7,030 bases of DNA from Methanosarcina sp. (GTDB taxonomy: Archaea > Halobacteriota > Methanosarcinia > Methanosarcinales > Methanosarcinaceae): contig JAMXLQ010000326.1 in the NCBI GenBank assembly GCA_024280975.1, forward strand, positions 1 to 7,030, written 5' to 3'. A program made the position numbers and the translations under genes. The notes under the pieces were generated by a model. It saw only the letters and a list, made by a program, of their open reading frames with translations, was not told where the DNA came from and searched no databases. Numbering within the stretch: position 1 is the first letter of the stretch; each line of letters opens with the position of its first letter. Below, in pieces: positions 1 to 5,207 of the stretch.

Positions 1-134
1 CCAAGATCTAGTTTTCACATTCGGTCTTCTCTGTGAATAGTATTTTTTTATCAAGGGATAGTTTAGAACGTTGAAGGTTACAGGCTTAGGTTGAGTAGGA
101 AATTGAAAGGAAATAAAAAGAAGAGCCGAGAGTT

Positions 135-272
135 TCAGATCTGGCTATATATTATTAAACTTTTAAGAACAACCCCAACAACGATAAACCCAAAAACTAA
201 AATAAAAATCAGAATCAAAAGGTTGAGGATGATCTGGTCAATTCTGGGATGAAATGCCCCCATTCCAAACAT
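135..272 (-). CDS. Small single-pass membrane protein, hypothetical (45 aa)
   Basis: Read on the minus strand, an open frame runs from an ATG at 272 to a TGA at 135-137. It begins MFGMGAFHPRIDQ and continues into an almost unbroken hydrophobic stretch of about 25 residues (roughly 14-38) rich in Leu, Ile, Val and Phe, then ends with a short tail KSLIIYSQI. This is what a one-helix membrane protein looks like. The start is uncertain: in-frame ATGs also lie at 284 and 263, and AGGATG just upstream of 263 could act as a ribosome binding site. A TATA-like run (TTAATATATATGG, about 283-295) lies upstream. I recognise no family. The main alternative is a chance frame in AT-rich DNA, since T-rich codons give hydrophobic residues for free. 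It lies divergent from the truncated phosphoribosyltransferase gene. Confidence 0.42.
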   Translation of the reverse strand: MFGMGAFHPRIDQIILNLLILIFILVFGFIVVGVVLKSLIIYSQI

Positions 273-378
273 CCTAATTACCATATATATTAATGATAGA
301 ATCATATATCTTGTTTTCTAATCACAAAAATTAGCATAGAAAGTTGAATGGAGAGAGAATGTTTTAGCGGAGAGTTAA

Positions 379-846
379 AAAAGAAGAAATCCAGACCTCA
401 TCATTGCGACAAGCAGAAAAACCCATCCAGGAGCCAGACGATTTGAGCTTAAAGCTGTTCGGGCAGGAGGAGGAGATATCCATAGAAACTCTCTTAGCGA
501 TTCCATCCAGATTAGCCAGAATCATCTGGAAGTTGCTGCTGAATTGGGAAAACTCCGAGCCATGAAAAAAATAGAAATCGAGCCAAGATCAAGAGAAGAA
601 GCCCTCAGATATGCAAAAATCGGAGATATAATGCCCCTCGATCACTTATCCCCTGAGGAACTGAAAAAGGTAGGGCCCGAACTTAAACAACTCAATCCCA
701 AACTTGAGATTGCCGTAGGAGGGATTGAAGCAAAAAGAATTCCTGAATACGCTCCTTTTGTGGATATTATTGTTATAAGTGCTCCTTATTACGCAAATCC
801 GCTGGATTTGACGACAAAAATTGAGAAAATCGGAGAAAAAGCCTGA
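379..846 (+). pseudogene. 5'-truncated ModD/NadC-type (quinolinate phosphoribosyltransferase family) gene remnant
   Basis: The frame is open from just after a TAA (376-378) to the TGA at 844-846, about 155 codons. It matches the C-terminal barrel of the quinolinate phosphoribosyltransferase family. In order it has ATSRKTHPGAR (the family TRKT-PG motif), KAVRAGGGDIHR (the K-A-V-x-GGG-x-HR motif), KKIEIEPRSREEAL, then LDHLSPEEL with the conserved Asp, a glycine pair GGIEA, and the ending ISAPYYANPLDL. The SAPYY ending resembles ModD-like members more than true NadC. About 110-130 N-terminal residues expected in the family are absent. The upstream DNA in this frame has stops at 376-378, 337-339 and 319-321, and no ATG or GTG occurs before the motifs. 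The first usable starts, TTG 544 or ATG 562, would drop the substrate-binding motifs and leave only about 95-100 residues. A broken gene is therefore the best reading. The Pro in GDIMPLDH, where relatives usually have a hydrophobic residue, also suggests relaxed selection. Confidence 0.75.
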
Positions 847-850
847 GAAA

Positions 851-880
851 AGTAAATGCTTTTTACTATTTTATTTTTCT
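851..880 (+). terminator. Hairpin plus T-rich tract after the phosphoribosyltransferase remnant
   Basis: AGTAAA (851-856) pairs with TTTACT (862-867) around a five-base loop and is followed by ATTTTATTTTTCTTC. It lies a few bases after the stop codon at 846. In archaea the T-rich tract alone can end transcription, so the hairpin may be incidental. Confidence 0.4.
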
Positions 881-964
881 TCTACACTGAACCCTAAGAC
901 AAATCTGCTTATTGGCGTAGCTTCATAAAGGATAAAGTACAATAATAGTCTGGAGTGAGTAACT

Positions 965-1189
965 GTGCATAAATTAACGAAAGTAGTGGGTTATGCCTTA
1001 GCGACTATAGGATTTGCTTGTGTTGTAAAACATATCATTCATTGCAAAAAAGGTGGCTGTTTGTGCGGCTGGCACGAAATAAAAGTAGAAGACGAAAAAA
1101 CAACTGGTCCAACTGTATCTCATGAAGTAAAAGTAGAAGAAGAGAAGAGAAAAGGTTCGAGGTATGGTTCTAATCCAATCCGTTATTAA
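965..1189 (+). CDS. Small membrane-anchored protein with Cys cluster and internal repeat, hypothetical (74 aa)
   Basis: The start is GTG 965, with GGAG at 952-955 nine bases upstream as a good ribosome binding site; the stop is TAA. Residues 7-21 (VVGYALATIGFACVV) form one short hydrophobic segment, flanked by Lys on both sides. Next comes a Cys-rich turn, HCKKGGCLCGW (26-36), whose cysteines 27, 32 and 34 could bind a metal or form disulfides. The rest is a charged tail with a repeated unit: HEIKVEDEK (37-45) and HEVKVEEEK (53-61), 16 residues (48 bases) apart and also similar in DNA. I know no family for it. The RBS, the repeat and the membrane-plus-tail design favour a real gene; the opposite-strand frame over the same span is a shadow. 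It seems to stand alone: the remnant upstream has its own terminator-like end. Confidence 0.6.
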   Translation: MHKLTKVVGYALATIGFACVVKHIIHCKKGGCLCGWHEIKVEDEKTTGPTVSHEVKVEEEKRKGSRYGSNPIRY

Positions 1190-1323
1190 ATCCAACAACT
1201 ATCAGTTTACCGATTGATCTATGGTTATTCCTTAAAGACGGACTTTTTGTGATTGATACACAGGAAAAAACCTTGCAGATCGTCTTTATAAAAGAGTCGC
1301 AACTCTGGTTTGGGAATTGAAAT

Positions 1324-1360
1324 TGCAAATTCTTATGTATTATAGGGAATTTGCATTTTT
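1324..1360 (+). terminator. 9-bp hairpin followed by five T residues
   Basis: TGCAAATTC (1324-1332) is perfectly complementary to GAATTTGCA (1347-1355) with a 14-base loop, and TTTTT follows at 1356-1360. It lies about 135 bases after the 74-residue gene ending at 1189 and could be its transcript end. The large loop and AT-rich stem make it weak; it could also be an end of a lost mobile element. Confidence 0.3.
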
Positions 1361-1424
1361 GTCGGGAAATCAAGCAACCTGATTTCTGGCAATTTTCCTA
1401 AAAACTAATGAGCGACATTTTATA

Positions 1425-1526
1425 TTATTTTCTTTCTTTATTCAACGCATTTATTTTCGCGTGTTTCTCATCCATCTCTTGTTTGTATTTATCTTTGATT
1501 GTCTTGACCTCTTTGTAAATAAGCAT
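1425..1526 (-). pseudogene. Lys/Glu-rich helical frame continuing after the stop of the 67-aa ORF
   Basis: After the TAA at 1533-1535 the same minus-strand frame stays open for about 35 more codons to a TAA at 1425-1427. The part from the ATG at 1526 reads MLIYKEVKTIKDKYKQEMDE and then HAKINALNKERK: strongly charged, heptad-like and coiled-coil-like. It looks like the natural C-terminal half of the protein encoded just upstream, cut off by one stop codon. It could instead be a separate 33-residue ORF starting at 1526, but no ribosome binding site is obvious. No family recognised. Confidence 0.35.
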
Positions 1527-1532
1527 GCTTTC

Positions 1533-1736
1533 TTAACTAATCCCCTTCATAGACTCTAGATGCAATAGGAATGCATCTGTATCTATACCTTTATCTAATA
1601 ATGGCTCTACTTTACGCCATTCTGCATACTTAACACCGAGCTCTTCACTAAGTTTATCTCCAAGTTCAAAGATTTCGTCCCAAAGTTGCATAATTTGGCT
1701 GTCTATCTCTTCTGTAGGTATTATCTTCTCCCCCAC
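1533..1736 (-). CDS. Small acidic helical protein, hypothetical (67 aa), possibly a truncated product
   Basis: The frame starts with GTG at 1734-1736 (complement of CAC) and ends with TAA at 1533-1535. An in-frame TAA two codons before the GTG fixes this as the first possible start; the only upstream purine stretch (GAG, about ten bases away) is a weak binding site. The sequence is acidic and predicted helical, with segments such as IDSQIMQLWDEIFELGDKL and EWRKVEPLLDKGIDTDAFLL, and no Cys or membrane segment. The amino-acid mix is protein-like rather than random. The same frame continues after the stop with a coiled-coil-like tail, so the product may be shortened by a nonsense mutation. A second eroded frame ends 13 bases upstream on the same strand, suggesting an old two-gene unit. 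I do not recognise a family and give no function. Confidence 0.5.
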   Translation of the reverse strand: MGEKIIPTEEIDSQIMQLWDEIFELGDKLSEELGVKYAEWRKVEPLLDKGIDTDAFLLHLESMKGIS

Positions 1737-1749
1737 CCGTTAAATCTCT

Positions 1750-1858
1750 TTATGAGGATATCTCTTTTCGCTCCTTTTCAATAGCTTTTTTCAACTGTTA
1801 AGCACGCTGCTTCAACGAATACTATAGTGGAATCAATGATATTTTCTATTTGCACCAT
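1750..1858 (-). pseudogene. Frameshifted small gene remnant upstream of the 67-aa ORF
   Basis: On the minus strand an ATG at 1856-1858 opens MVQIENIIDSTIVFVEAACL and reaches a TGA at 1778-1780. A second frame, open from 1797 and overlapping the first, continues as QLKKAIEKERKEISS to a TAA at 1750-1752. Joining the two by one frameshift near 1781-1797 gives a roughly 36-residue protein whose end lies 13 bases before the GTG of the next ORF, a spacing typical of operon partners. The charged helical tail looks coding. No family is recognised, and the length is so small that chance is a real alternative. Confidence 0.28.
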
Positions 1859-2444
1859 ATGATAAATTTATTGAAACGTATAAAATATCAACAAAACGGT
1901 GTTGAAGCTTACCTCCAAAATAAGCATCGTGTAAGGCAAGGCTTTGAGCTAAATCATCATAGAAGGATCCAAAGCTTGTTGATTCCTATTATGGCATAAC
2001 CAAAAAAGGAGCTTTAGAACTTGGTCCGGTTTAGGCCGATGAAGAGACTCACTCTCCAGAAAAAAGTGGATAAGGATTAAGGAGAAAAAGAACTAATTTT
2101 TCGATCAAAATTCTGATTCAGGCACTTCGAATACTTGTCTTCACTACCGGCTCAAAAAATCCTATTTATAATTGCGAGCGGTTTTTGTGGATCGGCTTTT
2201 AGACTGTATTTTAAGTTTTATCTTTAATAGGACTTATGCACTTGAAGTACAAAATCAAGCACTTTAGACGTTGTGATCTGTTCAATGTACTATATAGTAA
2301 GAGGTTTAGTGCTATTTACTTCTCAGTTCAACCGCTTAATTCCTACTTATAATTACTCACAGTTACAGTTGATTAGAATATTAACTGGAAATCGTTAATA
2401 TCTTTACCCGAGGTTGTCGGTACTTTAATTTATCAATGGGATAC
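1859..2444. other. Long gene-poor stretch with possible decayed coding fragments
   Basis: No sound gene is visible. On the plus strand ATG 1859 opens a 46-codon frame to TAA 1997-1999 with no ribosome binding site. A second plus frame (1963-2202) looks protein-like but has TAG at 2032-2034 and TAA at 2071-2073. The complementary strand over 1859-1990 also reads partly protein-like, so the strand cannot be settled by eye. A perfect 12-bp palindrome, TACTATATAGTA, lies at 2288-2299. The stretch probably holds remains of one or more dead genes; I cannot name them. Confidence 0.4.
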
Positions 2445-2543
2445 ATGGCAGACATAAGAAGGGAAATCAACAAGATCAAAAAGTTAATGAAAATATATGG
2501 CATTAACAATATAATAGTGTCCAGAGATTCCGGAGGAAATTGA
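2445..2543 (+). CDS. Very small basic ORF (32 aa), hypothetical
   Basis: ATG 2445 opens MADIRREINKIKKLMKIYGI followed by NNIIVSRDSGGN and a TGA at 2541-2543. An in-frame ATG three codons earlier (2436) is an alternative start. The N-terminal two thirds would form a basic amphipathic helix. No clear ribosome binding site precedes it. It may be a short gene, the start of a longer gene lost downstream, or chance. It is upstream of, and on the same strand as, the 77-residue gene at 2680. Confidence 0.25.
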   Translation: MADIRREINKIKKLMKIYGINNIIVSRDSGGN

Positions 2544-2679
2544 AAGTAAATCACCATGATCTTAGGGGATAAAGGCCATCCCTAGCTATTCGGTGCTCTC
2601 CTTTATCGGTGCTTTACTGCAGCAAGCAGTAGATAAAAAATGTAATATAACTAAACTCTAAATTGGGGAGATTTCTAAA

Positions 2680-2913
2680 ATGAAACGAAAATTCAAATCA
2701 GGAAACAACTATCTCGTTTTGTATGACTGTGGTACTGCCGTCCTATGCTATGGAGATTCTTCTCCTATTAAGTGCGATTATTACGAAAGTAGAGACTTCA
2801 TAACAATTCAATTAGAGGAGGATACAATGCAGATGAAAGTAGAGGAAGGCAGTATTAGTTCAGTTATAGGTGATAGCTGGGAGGAAGTCTATCCTTTTGA
2901 GGTTGTATCGTAA
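2680..2913 (+). CDS. Conserved-looking small soluble protein, hypothetical (77 aa)
   Basis: The start ATG 2680 is preceded by GGGGAG at 2665-2670, nine bases away, a strong archaeal ribosome binding site. The product opens with a basic patch (MKRKFKSGNN) and continues as alternating hydrophobic segments likely to form beta strands (YLVLYD, TAVLCYG, FITIQLEE, MQMKVEEG), ending acidic with WEEVYPFEVVS. Cysteines lie at 17, 23 and 32. There is no signal peptide or membrane helix, so it should be cytoplasmic. I do not recognise a family; the overall look is a small beta-barrel or beta-sandwich, which is inference only. It stands alone, with about 340 bases to the next gene. Just upstream are a short hairpin (2615-2631) and an 8-base direct repeat (TCGGTGCT at 2590 and 2606). 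Confidence 0.7.
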   Translation: MKRKFKSGNNYLVLYDCGTAVLCYGDSSPIKCDYYESRDFITIQLEEDTMQMKVEEGSISSVIGDSWEEVYPFEVVS

Positions 2914-3218
2914 CATATTCTTCATTTTTAGTAAGGATTTGTAAGTAAGTGATTTTTTGTACATGTGTGTAAAAGTTATGCACAGTCATTCGGTTTCAAA
3001 AGATTGCTTACAAAATAGTTTTTGGTTTTGCAGAAAACCTGTCTAAATCTAATTCAACAAGCTGAAAATTTATTAGTAAAAATAGATTATCCTTCCAGAT
3101 CAACTAGAAAATATATATAATGTTAAGAAAAACCTTACTTATTTTCCTTAGATCTGGCGCCTTCTTCTTTTATCCCGAAAACTGCAGTCCTTCGAACTTC
3201 ACCAACCGAAATAACCAT
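2914..3218. other. Gene-free spacer before the acylphosphatase gene
   Basis: No coding frame is convincing here. It holds a perfect 6-bp hairpin, GGTTTT-GCAG-AAAACC (3024-3039), without a T-run after it, and a TATA-like run AAAATATATATAATG ending at the ATG 3120-3122. A plus frame from that ATG runs into the acylphosphatase gene in another phase and looks like a shadow. If the TATA run at about 3108-3118 is used, it would give the acylphosphatase mRNA a leader of about 110 bases, a second possible promoter for that gene. Confidence 0.4.
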
Positions 3219-3250
3219 AAATATATATCATGGCTATTCAAAATAGCCAT
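3219..3250 (+). promoter_or_regulatory. TATA box with inverted-repeat operator candidate before acylphosphatase
   Basis: AAATATATAT (3219-3228) is a good archaeal TATA box whose centre lies about 28 bases before the GTG at 3253. Transcription would begin at or within a few bases of the start codon, giving a leaderless mRNA and fitting the absence of a ribosome binding site. Between box and start sits a perfect 7-bp inverted repeat, ATGGCTA (3230-3236) and TAGCCAT (3244-3250), with a 7-base spacer. At this place it would act better as a repressor site in DNA than as an RNA hairpin. Confidence 0.5.
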
Positions 3251-3252
3251 TT

Positions 3253-3525
3253 GTGACCTCTGGAGAAACTGTACGGGCAGAAATACTTGTATCTGGAAGG
3301 GTACAGGGCGTAGGTTTTCGCAGATTTGCAAGAACCGCAGCTCAGCGTCTGGGTGTAGAATCTAACCCCAGAAATTTAAGAGATGGTAGAGTTTTTGTTA
3401 TTGCCGAAGGCAAACCTGAAGCTGTGGAACTTTATATAGATGAACTCAGGAAAGGCCCTATGTTTGCTCATGTGGAAAATGTTGATGTCACTTTAAAGGA
3501 AGCCCTTGGAAATGTATACGATTAA
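3253..3525 (+). CDS. acyP: Acylphosphatase (EC 3.6.1.7)
   Basis: The 90-residue product is a full-length acylphosphatase, a small cytoplasmic alpha/beta enzyme that splits acyl phosphates such as acetyl phosphate or carbamoyl phosphate into the acid and phosphate. The signature GRVQGVGFRRF (residues 15-25) contains the phosphate-binding loop and catalytic Arg23; the second motif ends with catalytic Asn41 in NPRNLRDGRV. The usual G-x-V before x-N is changed here to S37-N38-P39, while length and Asn41 are kept. The C-terminal half (VFVIAEGKPEAVELYIDELR, then a GPMFAHVENVDV segment) matches the family's strand-helix-strand ending. GTG 3253 is the first possible start because an in-frame TAG lies at 3244-3246. 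No ribosome binding site is seen, which fits a leaderless transcript. The gene stands alone, convergent with the phosphatase-superfamily gene at 3661. The function is secure from the family; the physiological substrate is not known from sequence. Confidence 0.95.
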   Translation: MTSGETVRAEILVSGRVQGVGFRRFARTAAQRLGVESNPRNLRDGRVFVIAEGKPEAVELYIDELRKGPMFAHVENVDVTLKEALGNVYD

Positions 3526-3535
3526 TGACAAGTAT

Positions 3536-3591
3536 TTTTCAAAAAACTGCTTGACCGCAAGCCTTTTCAAAAAAAGCTTGAGCGAAAACGC
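3536..3591. repeat. Two imperfect tandem copies of a 28-bp unit
   Basis: Unit one (3536-3563) and unit two (3564-3591) both begin TTTTCAAAAAA and then carry GCTTGA followed by a CG-containing tail. They are 28 bases each and directly adjacent, matching with one small shift. They lie in the spacer between the convergent acylphosphatase and phosphatase-superfamily genes. They could be the remains of a dispersed archaeal intergenic repeat or a duplicated terminator. Confidence 0.6.
3549..3568 (+). terminator. Hairpin terminator candidate after acylphosphatase
   Basis: GCTTG (3549-3553) pairs with CAAGC (3558-3562) around the four-base loop ACCG, followed by CTTTTC. It lies 23 bases after the acylphosphatase stop, within the first 28-bp repeat unit. 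The stem is short, so the T-runs may do most of the work. Confidence 0.4.
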
Positions 3592-3620
3592 ATGGAAATG
3601 GCATGATCAAGTGGCGCAAA

Positions 3621-3643
3621 GAAAAACTTTAAAAAAGAACTGG
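3621..3643 (-). terminator. T-tract after the minus-strand phosphatase-superfamily gene
   Basis: Read on the minus strand, the DNA 20-40 bases after the TGA at 3661-3663 is TTCTTTTTTAAAGTTTTTC. Such T-rich tracts are the usual archaeal termination signal. No strong hairpin precedes it. Confidence 0.45.
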
Positions 3644-3660
3644 TGCAGCGGTTTATATTT

Positions 3661-5178
3661 TCAGCTTTTTTTCAGGATCTTTGCGATAATCACAATTCCC
3701 ACAAGATTAACTATTCCTATCACAAGATACCCTACCAGATGATTTAAATTTGAACCAAAAGTTTCCGAGTTCCCATTCACAAAACCTGCCGCAGAAGTGG
3801 AGTTTTTTCCAGAATCCGTATCAGATTCTGCCTTTTCTTTGTTTTTCTTCCCCTTTTCAGTAAATTCCAATACCGAGTCAGTATCAAGAGTGGGCTTTTT
3901 TTCCTGCTCTGCAAGGCTATTTCCGGAGTCAAGCACAGCCCTGACTGTGTAGGTATTTCCCGGTTCAAGCCCAAGGAAGAGGAATTGGTTATCGTTTTTC
4001 AGGGAAGCTATAACATTTCCGTTCTTCCTGAGTTCTGCGGAGCCCTTCTCCGGGAGTTCCACTTTGAGGTTCACGTGGCCTGTCAAGAGGATCTGTTTTC
4101 CTTCTGCAAATCTCGGACTGTCAGGAATATCAAGAATTCCAAGCAGTGTCGGAGCAAAGTCTTCCTGGCCGTGTTTTTCCCTAAGAATTTCGCTCTTGAC
4201 ATCCTGAGCATGTACTATGAGAGGAACTAACTGTGTTTCATCAATATCCATGAATTTTTCAGACTGATGCCCACCTTTGGAATTGTCTTTGGAAAAACCC
4301 ATCCCGTGGTCTGCTGTCAGTACAAAAGCAATATTATTTTCTTTGCAGAGCTCAAAGAGTGGGTAAATATCGGTATCAAGGCATTCGATACAGTCTATAT
4401 AGCCATAATTATCTCTGTGGTGTCCACTTGAATCTACGGCTCCTACATTGACAGTGAGTAAGTATTTTTGTTCTGGCCTGTTTTTGGCCATATACTCAAC
4501 TACATCGCACGCAGTCTCAACTCCCCATTTGTCATATCCACTATACTTTTCACGTGTCTCTTTTGATTTTACATATCCTGGAGCTTTATCGGCTGCCTTT
4601 TTCAGAATATTTACAAGCTCTTCAGGTATTTCAACATCTGGGGAATTTGCATGTTGTTCGAGATCGATTGTCATGTTGTTTATCGAGTTGTTTTCATCTT
4701 TAAGGATAACATCCTGCTCTGCACAGATTGACCTGAAATCGCCTTTTTCCATAATCGCAATACAGAGATAGCCTTCTCTGTGTAGAATATCGAAAATTGT
4801 TGCGTCTTTGAAGCTCACAAGCTCACTGTCTGCGCTCGGATTTCCCGTGACAAGGACTGAATGCCCTCCTTCGGTAAAAGTTTGAGGGGCACGGAATTCC
4901 AGAATTCTGGCACTTTCTTTATTTATTTTCGGTAGATTTTCAAGTTCGGCTTTTTCAAGGGCTGCGCCATCAAGGGCATATGGCGTAAGCTCAGGATAGA
5001 TAAAAGAAGCGCTTAGGCCATCCACAATTAATATGACTGCGCCCTGTGGCGTATTAACAGGATTTACCTCCACTTCGGTCAGTCCAGAGGCAGGTGCAGG
5101 AAAAATAAAAATGACAAAAAGCGTTGCAAGAAAAAACAGAGTTGGAAAAAATCTGGGTTTTCGGACTGACTTAATCAT
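3661..5178 (-). CDS. Exported, membrane-anchored alkaline-phosphatase-superfamily metalloenzyme
   Basis: I take ATG at 5176-5178 as the start (505 aa); an upstream TTG at 5197-5199 would add 7 residues. Counting from this ATG, residues 1-32 are a signal peptide: basic KSVRKPR, hydrophobic core, then a PAPASG cleavage region. The mature part carries the metal site of the alkaline phosphatase/phosphoglycerate mutase superfamily: Asp53 in VDG; Thr102 in TEGGH, where phosphoglycerate mutase has its nucleophile Ser in SEVGH; Asp249 and His253 in DSSGH; Asp290-His291 in TADHG; His304 in GGHQ. The two-metal centre looks complete, so an active phosphohydrolase or similar phospho- or sulfo-group enzyme is likely; the substrate cannot be told. 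After about residue 365 comes a beta-sandwich-like region, then a Lys/Ser/Asn linker and a C-terminal hydrophobic helix (about 481-500) ending KILKKS. The enzyme should therefore face outward, tethered at its C-terminus. The gene is monocistronic, convergent with acylphosphatase and divergent from the DUF89 gene. Confidence 0.85.
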   Translation of the reverse strand: MIKSVRKPRFFPTLFFLATLFVIFIFPAPASGLTEVEVNPVNTPQGAVILIVDGLSASFIYPELTPYALDGAALEKAELENLPKINKESARILEFRAPQTFTEGGHSVLVTGNPSADSELVSFKDATIFDILHREGYLCIAIMEKGDFRSICAEQDVILKDENNSINNMTIDLEQHANSPDVEIPEELVNILKKAADKAPGYVKSKETREKYSGYDKWGVETACDVVEYMAKNRPEQKYLLTVNVGAVDSSGHHRDNYGYIDCIECLDTDIYPLFELCKENNIAFVLTADHGMGFSKDNSKGGHQSEKFMDIDETQLVPLIVHAQDVKSEILREKHGQEDFAPTLLGILDIPDSPRFAEGKQILLTGHVNLKVELPEKGSAELRKNGNVIASLKNDNQFLFLGLEPGNTYTVRAVLDSGNSLAEQEKKPTLDTDSVLEFTEKGKKNKEKAESDTDSGKNSTSAAGFVNGNSETFGSNLNHLVGYLVIGIVNLVGIVIIAKILKKS

Positions 5179-5200
5179 TAAAAAATATTTTAGTTTCAAG

Positions 5201-5207
5201 CTATAAA
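5201..5207 (-). promoter_or_regulatory. TATA-like box of the phosphatase-superfamily gene
   Basis: On the minus strand TTTATAG (5207 to 5201) is centred about 26 bases before the ATG at 5178. That is the distance expected between an archaeal TATA box and the transcription start, so the mRNA could begin at this ATG without a leader. This supports 5178 over the TTG at 5199, which would then lie upstream of the transcript; neither codon has a ribosome binding site. Confidence 0.4.

Noticed and set aside
1..144. Minus-strand frame open to the window edge reading partly hydrophobic
   Set aside because: No start codon or ribosome binding site; about 48 codons open by chance is not rare, and the sequence has no recognisable pattern.
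998..1198. 66-codon minus-strand frame opposite the 74-residue gene
   Set aside because: Phe/Tyr-rich run produced by the complement of Lys/Glu codons of the plus-strand gene; the plus strand has a ribosome binding site and an internal repeat.
1174..1320. Plus-strand frame with a short stretch resembling a beta-propeller repeat (GLFVIDTQEKTL)
   Set aside because: About 48 codons, overlaps the previous gene, no start signal and only a vague resemblance.
1170..1373. 67-codon minus-strand frame
   Set aside because: Cys/Ser/Phe-rich, no binding site, covers the hairpin and the end of the plus-strand gene; looks like noise.
2288..2299. Perfect palindrome TACTATATAGTA
   Set aside because: AT-rich 12-mer in a gene-poor area with no gene start at a suitable distance; kept only as a note in the spacer entry.
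3120..3365. 81-codon plus-strand frame starting just after a TATA-like run
   Set aside because: More than a third overlaps acylphosphatase in another phase, composition is Cys/Trp/Asn-rich and no binding site is present.
3506..3742. Plus-strand frame across the convergent spacer
   Set aside because: Runs through terminator-like repeats and into the antisense of the phosphatase-superfamily gene; low-complexity composition.
3777..4771. Several frames of 65-107 codons inside the phosphatase-superfamily gene, on both strands
   Set aside because: Shadows of the 505-residue gene, which has a complete set of family motifs.
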